Source: Rhodospirillaceae bacterium (GTDB taxonomy: Bacteria; Pseudomonadota; Alphaproteobacteria; UBA9219). From it: DNA of 6,586 nt. The notes under the pieces were generated by a model. It saw only the letters and a list, made by a program, of their open reading frames with translations, made no database searches and had not been told where the DNA came from. Positions within the stretch are counted from its first letter, which is position 1. Each line of letters begins with the position of its first letter. A program made the translations under genes and the position numbers. The stretch is taken from assembly GCA_003504035.1 (NCBI GenBank), contig DOBW01000148.1, forward strand, positions 1 through 6,586, in the 5' to 3' direction. This document shows positions 1-5,768 of the stretch, one piece after another.

Positions 1-231
1 AATATATGTTCCCTGTGGTACGCCAAAACGCTCAAACGCGTTGGCAGAGAAGAAGAGGCATGCGCCGTTTTCGAGGACGTTTTAAGCCGTTGCACACATC
101 TGGGTCATCTATCCGAAGACAGCGATCCGGAAACAGGAGAGGCATGGGGCAATTTCCCACAAACCTATTCTCATGTAGGTCTTATTCAAGTCGCCCTTCT
201 TCTTTCCTCTCCTTGGGAGGATGTCGTATAA
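1..231 (+). CDS. GH15 family glycoside hydrolase, C-terminal fragment (5' end outside window)
   Basis: The frame is open from base 1 to the TAA at 229-231 and gives the last 76 residues of a protein that starts upstream of the window. It resembles the C-terminal end of bacterial glycoside hydrolase family 15 proteins (glucoamylase/trehalase-like (alpha/alpha)6 barrels). The stretch LWYAKTLKRVGREEEACAVF looks like one of the barrel helices. The segments LGHLSEDSDPETGEAWGNFP and QTYSHVGLI match the family pattern in which an acidic SEE/SED-DP-TG segment is followed by GNFPQ-SH-GLI. By family knowledge such enzymes release glucose from alpha-glucans or trehalose by inverting hydrolysis in the cytoplasm; the substrate cannot be told from this fragment. 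Its stop lies 4 bases before the aminopeptidase start, so the two genes are probably co-transcribed. Another + frame over the same bases is Arg/Ser-rich and looks like noise. Confidence 0.82.
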   Translation, partial: NICSLWYAKTLKRVGREEEACAVFEDVLSRCTHLGHLSEDSDPETGEAWGNFPQTYSHVGLIQVALLLSSPWEDVV

Positions 232-235
232 GCCT

Positions 236-2032
236 ATGAATGACTCCGCCTCCCCTTTTGCCAAACGCCTTCAAGATTTACGCTCGGCTCTTTTGTCCCA
301 AGGACTTGACGGATTTCTTGTTCCGATGGCCGACCCTTACCTTAACGAATATGTTCCGCCCTCTGATCGGCGAATCACATTTCTTTCTGGTTTTACAGGC
401 TCTTTTGCCTTCATCCTTGTCCTTGGTGACAGGGCCGTTTTTTTCACAGATAGCCGTTATACACTTCAGGCCAAAGAAGAAGTTTCCTCCGATCTTTTCG
501 AGCTTTATGACACATCCAAAAAAACGCCTACATTGTGGATTAAAGAAAACCTTTCAGACACCGTGAAAATAGGCTTCGATCCTCGCCTACACAGCACCAG
601 CCAAATAGAACAGTTCCCAAAAGGACTTCAAGGCAAAAGTATCAAGCTAACACCGCTTTCTCAAAATCCAATTGATGCGCTTTGGCATAACAGACCAACG
701 CCAAAATGTGAGCCTATTATCCCGCACGAAGAAAAATATACCGGAAAAGAAAGCACGCTAAAACGCGAAGAAATAGCTCAAAAACTCAAAAAACGCCATT
801 ATGTTGCAACCATACTGACAGACCCTACCTCTGTTGCATGGCTTTTAAATATACGCGGCGGCGATGTGCCCGACATGCCTTTGCCTTTATGTCGCGCCAT
901 TGTGAAATCGGACAGAAGCACAGACTTGTTTATGGATCCTGAAAAACTTTCTGAAGGTTTACACCATCATCTCGGCCATGAAATCACAATCTATAAAGAA
1001 GAGGATTTCCCAATTGCTCTGGACCAATTGGGCAGAACAAAAAGCCGCGTTTTGATTGATCCAACACAAACGCCCCATATTTTTACAGATCGTTTGTTGC
1101 AATCTGGTGCCATGATTGAACGCGGCGATGATTTATGCGCCCTGCCCCGTGCCTGCAAAAACGCTACGGAAATAGACGGTATGCGCGCCGCACACAGACG
1201 TGACGGCGCAGCCCTTGTCAAACTTCTAGCTTGGCTGGATAGCGTTATCCCCTTGGGCAAAACAACCGAAATTGATGTCGATAAAAAACTGGAAGCTTTT
1301 CGCGCAGAAGGTTCCCTACACAAGGGACGCAGCTTTCCTACTATTGCTGGCTCTGGGCCTAATGGTGCCATTGTTCATTATCGCGCATCCGAAAAAACAA
1401 ATCGAACGCTTGATCAAAACACCTTTCTTTTAATCGACAGCGGGGCACAATATCTGGATGGCACAACAGATGTTACACGCACCATTCCCATCGGAAAACT
1501 CACCCATGAAATGCGTGAACGTTTTACGCGTGTTTTAAAAGGCCACATAGCCCTCGCCTCCATTCATTTCCCTGAAGAAACAACAGGTGCAGATCTGGAC
1601 GTGCTGGCGCGACAATATTTATGGGAAATTGGCGAAGATTATGGCCATGGCACAGGCCACGGCGTGGGATCATATCTCAGCGTACATGAAGGCCCGCAAA
1701 GCATCTCTCATAACTCCAGAATACCTCTTCGTGCGGGAATGGTGCTTTCAAACGAACCCGGCTTTTACAAAGCAGGGTTTTACGGCATCAGGCATGAAAA
1801 TCTTCAATATGTCACACAGCTTCCAGACATCAGCCTGCCCGAGCGAAAAATGCTTGGCTTTGAAACGCTCACGCTTGTGCCCTTTGACCGGCGCGGCATC
1901 ATCATTGAGATGCTCACACAAACCGAAAAAGACTGGCTAAATGCCTATCATACAAGAATTGAAAAAGCGTTGAGGCCTCAGCTCGACAATGAATCCAGCG
2001 CATGGCTTTTGGAAGCAACGGCTCTTTTGTAA
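236..2032 (+). CDS. pepP: Xaa-Pro aminopeptidase (aminopeptidase P, M24B family, long form)
   Basis: The protein has 598 residues from the ATG at 236. Metallo-aminopeptidases of the M24B family remove an N-terminal residue that precedes proline, normally in the cytoplasm with two Mn2+ ions. The length fits the three-domain ~600-residue form. An N-terminal creatinase-like domain carries GLDGFLVPMADPYLNEY and TGSFAFILVLGDRAVFFTDS, a second similar domain carries DPTSVAWLLNIRG, and the C-terminal pita-bread domain starts near residue 315. All five expected metal ligands are present (numbering from the ATG at 236): Asp401 (LLIDSG), Asp412 (TTDVTRT), His475 (GTGHGVG), Glu507 (SNEPGFY) and Glu521 (IRHEN). 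His381 in IVHYRA fits the substrate-binding histidine. An in-frame ATG at 221 would give 603 residues, but GGGAGG at 215-220 abuts it directly, so it is a poor start. For 236 the same motif is about 15 bases away, which is long. The start is therefore uncertain by five residues, while the function is secure. Confidence 0.95.
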   Translation: MNDSASPFAKRLQDLRSALLSQGLDGFLVPMADPYLNEYVPPSDRRITFLSGFTGSFAFILVLGDRAVFFTDSRYTLQAKEEVSSDLFELYDTSKKTPTLWIKENLSDTVKIGFDPRLHSTSQIEQFPKGLQGKSIKLTPLSQNPIDALWHNRPTPKCEPIIPHEEKYTGKESTLKREEIAQKLKKRHYVATILTDPTSVAWLLNIRGGDVPDMPLPLCRAIVKSDRSTDLFMDPEKLSEGLHHHLGHEITIYKEEDFPIALDQLGRTKSRVLIDPTQTPHIFTDRLLQSGAMIERGDDLCALPRACKNATEIDGMRAAHRRDGAALVKLLAWLDSVIPLGKTTEIDVDKKLEAFRAEGSLHKGRSFPTIAGSGPNGAIVHYRASEKTNRTLDQNTFLLIDSGAQYLDGTTDVTRTIPIGKLTHEMRERFTRVLKGHIALASIHFPEETTGADLDVLARQYLWEIGEDYGHGTGHGVGSYLSVHEGPQSISHNSRIPLRAGMVLSNEPGFYKAGFYGIRHENLQYVTQLPDISLPERKMLGFETLTLVPFDRRGIIIEMLTQTEKDWLNAYHTRIEKALRPQLDNESSAWLLEATALL

Positions 2033-2034
2033 AA

Positions 2035-2409
2035 CTATTTGCTCTTACAACCCATAAGCCACAAATCATAAACAGGATGTTCCATCGCGGAAAGAGCCGG
2101 AGAGGACGCAAACATCCATCCTCTGAACACTATTTTTTCTTCTTCGTCTGCTTTAATTTCGCTGATGTCCAAGAAAGCTGCCGCTTCCGGAGTCTCCTCC
2201 GGCGGAGTCTTACGACAAGAACGTACCGTAATAGCAAGTGTTCCAAATGTGTAAGATTTTTGAGTCTCTAGCTCAATCTCAGCCACACGAGCCGTCATCT
2301 TATCCAGTGCGCGAAGAACAGCAACGGGCTTCTCTTCTGTCGGCACAACAGCCCATGCGCAACAAGGCACAACACTTAGCAAGCCAACAAAAAAGAGAAA
2401 AAAACGCAT
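2035..2409 (-). CDS. DUF2155 domain-containing exported protein
   Basis: This 124-residue protein is recognisable as DUF2155, a short family typical of Alphaproteobacteria with no established biochemical role that I can name. Residues 1-20 look like a signal peptide: Arg2, a hydrophobic run FFLFFVGLLSVV and a likely cleavage after AWA. The conserved core follows: VAVLRALDKMTARV (about 29-42), FGTLAITVRSCRKTPPEE (55-72), AAFLDI (77-82), and GWMFASSPALSAMEHPVYD (97-115) near the C-terminus. Cys65 and Cys121 could pair in the periplasm (inference). The ATG shares one base with the mlaD stop (TGATG), so the two are almost certainly translationally coupled; no clear ribosome site precedes it. Its TAG stop lies two bases from the aminopeptidase stop on the other strand. 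An envelope role beside MlaD is plausible from context only. Confidence 0.9.
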   Translation of the reverse strand: MRFFLFFVGLLSVVPCCAWAVVPTEEKPVAVLRALDKMTARVAEIELETQKSYTFGTLAITVRSCRKTPPEETPEAAAFLDISEIKADEEEKIVFRGWMFASSPALSAMEHPVYDLWLMGCKSK

Positions 2410-2903
2410 CAGAAATGAGACGCTTGCTTATTAGAAGAAGAAGGGCTTTTACTGCTATAAATCAGCTGGCCAATCAGATCATCAAGACGCATCGGTGCCT
2501 GTGTCCGCGTCAAAACACCGGTTCCATCTGTCTTAAGCAAAACATCCTCGACACCAATTTCTAGCGAAAGATATTTACCGCCCAACAAACTCTCGCTCGC
2601 TACCATGGCAATGGTGTCTTCTGGAATGGAAACATCTGGCTTTACGGACATAACAACTTTAACAAGATACTGTTTTGGCCCCAGAGCTGTGATGAGTTTC
2701 ATGGATTCAATAGAACCAACTTTGACTCCATTAACACGAACATCGCCACCTTCCTTCAGCCCATCCACCATCGGGAAGCGTGCAGTAATTTCATAACCTT
2801 TAACTTTTTGCAAATCCGCAGTGGAATAAGCAAAGACCAAAAACAGTGCCGCAACAACAAGAACCACGGCGCCCAGAACTGTTTCTATTGCGTTTTGCCC
2901 CAT
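2409..2903 (-). CDS. mlaD: MlaD-type MCE-domain phospholipid transport protein
   Basis: This 164-residue protein has the architecture of MlaD, the periplasmic MCE subunit that in the Mla system forms a hexameric ring on the MlaFEB transporter and carries phospholipids between the membranes. Residues 1-6 are short and cytoplasmic, and residues 7-27 (ETVLGAVVLVVAALFLVFAYS) form one membrane helix. Residues ~36-117 are the MCE domain, with GYEITARFPMVDGLKEGGDV, VRVNGVKVGSIESM and the ILGGKYLSLEIG-like segment SLLGGKYLSLEIG. The last ~30 residues include an amphipathic stretch, MRLDDLIGQLIYS, and a Ser-rich end. The ATG at 2903 is chosen because the membrane helix begins at residue 7 and AAGGA lies about 8 bases upstream; the open frame extends further but that part reads as unrelated sequence. 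It starts 19 bases after NDUFA12 ends and overlaps DUF2155 by one base. No mlaE, mlaF or mlaC lies beside it in this window. Confidence 0.92.
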   Translation of the reverse strand: MGQNAIETVLGAVVLVVAALFLVFAYSTADLQKVKGYEITARFPMVDGLKEGGDVRVNGVKVGSIESMKLITALGPKQYLVKVVMSVKPDVSIPEDTIAMVASESLLGGKYLSLEIGVEDVLLKTDGTGVLTRTQAPMRLDDLIGQLIYSSKSPSSSNKQASHF

Positions 2904-2922
2904 ATTGTTTTCCTTTTTGTCC

Positions 2923-3312
2923 TTATTTAGATGGTTGCCAATTGGCATCATTGTGTGGCTTACCCTGAGCAAGAATCGAAAAGATATGATCCTCAGGAAA
3001 ATAGGCTGCATCGCTACCGGTGAGATTCGGTTGATGCGGCTTGATCCATTGATAGCTTTTCTGCCCATCATTGGGCAAGGGAAGATCGCACATGAAGTGA
3101 ATCCATCCAAACCACTGAGAGGGAATCATTGTCGGCTCTGGCGCACCAGCATAGAAAACCCAACGTTTTTCTTTTCTTGCTTTATTCCTAAACCGCGACT
3201 TGAAATAACGGTTGCCGAAAGAATCTCGCCCTACATATACGCCGCCAAAAAGCGTTGCCAGAATCGTTCCTAACTGAGAAACACGGCGCACCAAAGAGAG
3301 AGAAGAGAACAT
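2923..3312 (-). CDS. NADH:ubiquinone oxidoreductase subunit NDUFA12 family protein
   Basis: This 129-residue protein belongs to the NDUFA12/B17.2 family, an accessory subunit of respiratory complex I found in mitochondria and Alphaproteobacteria. It sits on the membrane-facing side of the peripheral arm and has no catalytic cofactor. The signature motifs are present in order: YVGRDSFGNRYF (26-37), a basic KARKEKRWVFY segment (44-54), PSQWFGWIH (64-72), and SYQWIKPHQPNLTGS (86-100) followed by AAYFP. The tail after residue ~105 is not conserved as far as I can tell. I use the ATG at 3312; a TTG two codons upstream (3318) is also in frame, and neither has a clear Shine-Dalgarno site. It is the first gene of a minus-strand operon with mlaD and DUF2155, an arrangement I recognise from other alphaproteobacterial genomes. 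It is the strongest taxonomic marker in the window. Confidence 0.93.
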   Translation of the reverse strand: MFSSLSLVRRVSQLGTILATLFGGVYVGRDSFGNRYFKSRFRNKARKEKRWVFYAGAPEPTMIPSQWFGWIHFMCDLPLPNDGQKSYQWIKPHQPNLTGSDAAYFPEDHIFSILAQGKPHNDANWQPSK

Positions 3313-3351
3313 GAGCAACAGAAAATAAGGTGAAAAACGAAAGGAACTCTC

Positions 3352-3379
3352 AAACTAGGCAAAATAGCGGGGAGGTCAA
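3352..3379 (-). promoter_or_regulatory. candidate sigma-70-like promoter for the NDUFA12-mlaD-DUF2155 operon
   Basis: On the minus strand TTGACC (3379-3374) matches five of six bases of the -35 consensus. After a 16-base spacer comes TAGTTT (3357-3352), a weak -10 with three of six matches. This would place transcription start about 30-35 bases ahead of the NDUFA12 ATG. The position is right for the operon, but the -10 is poor. Confidence 0.35.
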
Positions 3380-3437
3380 GAGGAAGCTTTTTGCGAGCCC
3401 CTTCACGACCTTAACCCCTGTCCACATATGTCCCCAA

Positions 3438-3454
3438 GATATGAATTCCATATC
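3438..3454. repeat. inverted repeat GATATG-AATTC-CATATC, possible operator
   Basis: The arms GATATG (3438-3443) and CATATC (3449-3454) are perfect complements across a 5-base spacer. The spacing suits a dimeric repressor or activator site. A related motif beginning with the same GATATG occurs at 3492-3505. No bound regulator can be named from sequence alone. Confidence 0.45.
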
Positions 3455-3468
3455 CTCAACAATCGTTC

Positions 3469-3488
3469 CACAGGCCCCCTAGCCTGTG
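3469..3488. repeat. inverted repeat CACAGGC-CCCCTA-GCCTGTG
   Basis: There are two perfect 7-base arms (3469-3475 and 3482-3488) with a 6-base spacer. It could be an operator or a transcript hairpin. A T-rich run follows only 17 or more bases later on the + strand, so it is not a convincing intrinsic terminator, and both flanking genes are transcribed away from it. Confidence 0.45.
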
Positions 3489-3491
3489 CAT

Positions 3492-3505
3492 GATATGTGA
3501 ATATC
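3492..3505. repeat. inverted repeat GATAT-GTGA-ATATC followed by a T-rich tract
   Basis: Five-base perfect arms flank a GTGA spacer, and TTTTTCTTTT follows at once on the + strand. The layout resembles a very weak AT-only hairpin terminator. Its sequence kinship with the repeat at 3438-3454 makes a second binding site at least as likely. Confidence 0.3.
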
Positions 3506-3560
3506 TTTTTCTTTTAACATACAACATTTTGTGCCATTAATTAACTCTGCTACATCATCT

Positions 3561-3569
3561 TGTGGATAA
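3561..3569 (-). promoter_or_regulatory. perfect DnaA-box sequence (TTATCCACA on the minus strand)
   Basis: TGTGGATAA on the + strand is the exact complement of the 9-base DnaA consensus TTATCCACA. Looser relatives lie at 3418-3426 (CTGTCCACA, 7 of 9) and 3596-3604 (TTATCCCTA, 7 of 9). The perfect copy is 56 bases before the chosen start of the reductase-like gene. DnaA control of ribonucleotide reductase promoters is known for E. coli nrdAB; an equivalent role here is inference, and a single 9-base match can arise by chance. Confidence 0.45.
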
Positions 3570-3624
3570 CTTTTTTATTCCTCCTGAAAAAAGGGTTATC
3601 CCTATGAACCATAAAAGGTTTCTC

Positions 3625-5736
3625 ATGTCTATTGAGCGTCTCTTCACAACCGGATCCCTTCGCCCCGAAGATATGGTTCTGCCCAAAGAAGCTTCCATCA
3701 TGGAAGATGGTTCTAACAGCGATCTCCAAGTCCCTGAGAACTGGAGCCTTGAAGCAGCCGACTCTTTTCGAGAATCACTTTGCAAGAAAGTACCCGTAGA
3801 AATCTCTCTCGTTGAGGAGAACACTGTCCCTTCTTGGTTATGGGCAAGGCGCGCGCGTGAAAAGACAGCCTTTAAAGTTGAGACAAACGCGAATGAAGTT
3901 TTCTCTCGCATAGCAGGTGCCGCGACCTATCGCGGATGGAAAGCTGGTCTTTGGGGAAGTGAAATAGAAGCTTCCATTTTTTATGACGAGGTCAAGGCTA
4001 TCCTTCTCACACGGCGCGTTGTTTTCTCACCCAAGAGCATGGCTCTGATGGGACTTGATTGGGCCTATGGTCAAGAAACCATACCCGACACACAAGGTAC
4101 AAAAAGCCATTTCGATACGCTAGTTTTGCAAAATGAAACCATCGACTCAATTCTAAGCCACGCGGAACCTACTGCACGGAATAAATGGAGTCGCTTTTGT
4201 GAAACATCACGCAATACAGAATCTACCTCTATTGCCTTTGCTGATACGCTCACACAATGGAATACGCTGCCCTGCCCCACTTGCGCGCCGCGCGCTCAGA
4301 TCAATCTGTTAGCTTTCCGGCAAATGGATGGGAGTCTCGATCTGACGGGTCTACAGCAAACAACGCGTCTAGCCGTTCTTCTCATGGAATTACACGAAGA
4401 TGTCTGGCAATGGAAAAAAGAACCGACCCGCCCACTTGCGCTTAGTTTTGGCAATCTCTCTTCTCTTCTCATGAGCCTTGCACTTCCCTATGACAGCTGT
4501 GCTGCACGAACAACAGCAGCAGCGCTGGCCAGTATCATAACAGGAACCGCCACGCTCACATCTGCACAGCTCGCCGAGAAGAAAGGCTCCTGCCCCTCCT
4601 TTGCAACGCAACGTGAAGCTATCATACGCAGCCTTCGCAACAGAGTACGGGCCTGCTTTGGCGAAGAAAACGACTATGAACATCTTTCCGTTACACCTCA
4701 GACAATACGCATTGATTCAGGAGCAGATCTCGTTTTGATCTCGGCCGCGCGCCACATCAGCGAGCTGGCCTTAGATAAGGTTCAAAAACATGGCTTAAGA
4801 CATCTGCAAACAACGTCTCTGTTCACAGATTTTTCTTTTTCGCCGCTTTTGGATTCTTCGGCACAAGGGACCGAAGCCGAGGCTTCTCTGACACGTGACT
4901 ACGCACAGGATGATTCCCGCTTTGCACGTTGTGCTCACCCAGCTGTTTCTCTAGGCATGAAAAAACTGGGCTATGACGCCGTAGACCGCGCTGCCATTCG
5001 CGAGCATCTCACGGGGGCACGCACCCTTGTTGCTGCTCCTTGGGTCAACCGAACCTATTTGAAGGAAAAAGGATTTGATGACGCACGGCTTGATCGTATC
5101 GAAGAATCCTTGTCACAAATCAGCCATTTAAAACAAGCTTTCACGCCGTGGGCGCTGGGACTCGATTTCTGCCGTAACAGCTTAAAAGTACCCGCCAACA
5201 GATTGAAAGACCTTCGTTTTGATGTTCTGCATCATCTGGGCTTTTTAGCGCGCGAGATCAGCGCAGCCTCAACTTTTTGCTGCGGCCACCGCTCAACACG
5301 CGGTGCTTTAGAGCTGAAAGAGAAAGAACACGAGATTTTTGCCACGCGTGAAGATCTCTCACCAGAATCTCAAATTAGAATGGGCGCCGCCGTTCAACCT
5401 TTTATTGACGGCGAAACAAACCTTACGCTTTCGATACCTGCCGCCGTTGTGGCGCAAGTGCGTGGAGATTTGATCCTGATGGCATGGAAAATGGGCCTGA
5501 AAAATATGTCACTGCGCCTTGATGGACTACCAGTAGAAAAGCACGAAGAGCATCCCGTCATGCAACTGATGAAACGCCGCACGACAAGCTCGCGCACAAA
5601 GGTTCCTTTGCGTACCACGCCGAAAAAGAAAAAGCCTGCTCTGTCAGATGTTACTGCTCAGAAACAGGAGAAGGCACGCGCCTCGATCAGCCTCAAACCC
5701 CGCAGCAGAACCGGAAGTGAAAAACGGCGGGGGTAA
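3625..5736 (+). CDS. NrdJ-like protein: reduced class II ribonucleotide reductase paralogue, probably non-catalytic
   Basis: This is a 703-residue protein. Residues 1-150 follow the N-terminus of alphaproteobacterial B12-dependent reductases: MSIERLFTT, IEV-like LQVPENWS (34-41), ENTVPSWLW (65-73), the GAATYRGWKAG segment (98-108), FYDEVKAILLTRR (119-131), GLDWAYG (143-149). From ~210 homology resumes: QWNTLPCPTC, INLLAFRQMDGSLDL (226-240), LPYDS (287-291), TSAQLAEKKGSCPSFATQRE (312-331), GYDAVDRAAI (449-458), PWVNRTYLKEKGF (472-484), FTPWALGLDFCRNSL (506-520), SPESQIRMGAAVQPFIDG (579-596) and WKMGLKNMSLRLDG (621-634). Full NrdJ is about 1,200 residues, and the block between the WAYG and NEWH regions, which bears the first active-site cysteine, is reduced to about 60 residues here. 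The NPCSE motif is not intact, the APTGT loop is replaced, and the C-terminal cysteines are absent. A Lys/Arg-rich tail (about 650-703) ends the protein. The start at 3625 aligns with family N-termini and has AAAAGG six bases upstream; ATG 3604 and GTG 3562 are alternatives. Function is unknown. Confidence 0.8.
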   Translation: MSIERLFTTGSLRPEDMVLPKEASIMEDGSNSDLQVPENWSLEAADSFRESLCKKVPVEISLVEENTVPSWLWARRAREKTAFKVETNANEVFSRIAGAATYRGWKAGLWGSEIEASIFYDEVKAILLTRRVVFSPKSMALMGLDWAYGQETIPDTQGTKSHFDTLVLQNETIDSILSHAEPTARNKWSRFCETSRNTESTSIAFADTLTQWNTLPCPTCAPRAQINLLAFRQMDGSLDLTGLQQTTRLAVLLMELHEDVWQWKKEPTRPLALSFGNLSSLLMSLALPYDSCAARTTAAALASIITGTATLTSAQLAEKKGSCPSFATQREAIIRSLRNRVRACFGEENDYEHLSVTPQTIRIDSGADLVLISAARHISELALDKVQKHGLRHLQTTSLFTDFSFSPLLDSSAQGTEAEASLTRDYAQDDSRFARCAHPAVSLGMKKLGYDAVDRAAIREHLTGARTLVAAPWVNRTYLKEKGFDDARLDRIEESLSQISHLKQAFTPWALGLDFCRNSLKVPANRLKDLRFDVLHHLGFLAREISAASTFCCGHRSTRGALELKEKEHEIFATREDLSPESQIRMGAAVQPFIDGETNLTLSIPAAVVAQVRGDLILMAWKMGLKNMSLRLDGLPVEKHEEHPVMQLMKRRTTSSRTKVPLRTTPKKKKPALSDVTAQKQEKARASISLKPRSRTGSEKRRG

Positions 5737-5739
5737 TCA
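5706..5739 (+). repeat. 34-bp direct repeat, copy 1 (3' end of the NrdJ-like gene)
   Basis: This copy spans the last codons (RTGSEKRRG) and stop of the reductase-like gene plus three bases. It is identical over all 34 bases to 6240-6273. Just upstream, ATCAGCCTC (5686-5694) also recurs at 6232-6240, so the kinship extends further once a 12-base block (5695-5706) absent from the second copy is allowed for. Confidence 0.93.
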
Positions 5740-5768
5740 ATCATCAAAAACTACTTAGGAGTAAAAAA

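Larger units (their letters stand above)
3313..3624. other. divergent intergenic regulatory region between NDUFA12 and the NrdJ-like gene
   Basis: About 310 bases lie between the two divergent start codons. No RNA gene or plausible reading frame is visible. The side near NDUFA12 holds the candidate operon promoter. The centre (about 3410-3505) holds three short inverted repeats. The side near the reductase-like gene is AT-rich (3501-3545, with long T runs and two adjacent TTAA) and ends in a perfect DnaA-box sequence. A weak promoter for the + gene could be TTGTGC (3529-3534) with TACATC (3551-3556), but I would not insist on it. I see no adenosylcobalamin riboswitch and no pair of clear NrdR boxes, both of which can precede class II reductase genes. 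Confidence 0.6.

Noticed and set aside
991..1371. Minus-strand open frame inside the aminopeptidase gene
   Set aside because: It lies wholly within a securely identified gene and has no recognisable domain or ribosome site; it is a by-product of the codon pattern.
2904..3110. N-terminal extension of MlaD by 69 residues
   Set aside because: This stretch overlaps the end of the NDUFA12 gene in another frame and resembles no MCE protein. The ATG at 2903 has a ribosome site and places the membrane helix correctly.
3319..3560. Adenosylcobalamin riboswitch or NrdR box pair before the NrdJ-like gene
   Set aside because: I found no B12-box-like conserved core and no pair of 16-base NrdR palindromes; ACATATGT at 3425-3432 is too short to support one.
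3410..3604. Chromosomal replication origin
   Set aside because: Only one exact DnaA box and two loose ones are present, there is no clear 13-mer repeat series, and no origin-linked gene is visible; at most a DnaA-regulated promoter can be argued.
3562..3624. GTG start of the reductase-like frame, adding 21 residues
   Set aside because: The GTG sits inside the DnaA-box sequence with no ribosome site, and family N-termini align with the ATG at 3625.
4390..4683. Cysteine-rich minus-strand frame inside the reductase-like gene
   Set aside because: It is antisense to well-supported homology blocks, has no ribosome site and no recognisable family.
5698..5732. Stem CCCCGC / GCGGGG at the end of the reductase-like gene as an intrinsic terminator
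   Set aside because: The loop is 23 bases and no T-run follows, so it does not have the form of a rho-independent terminator.
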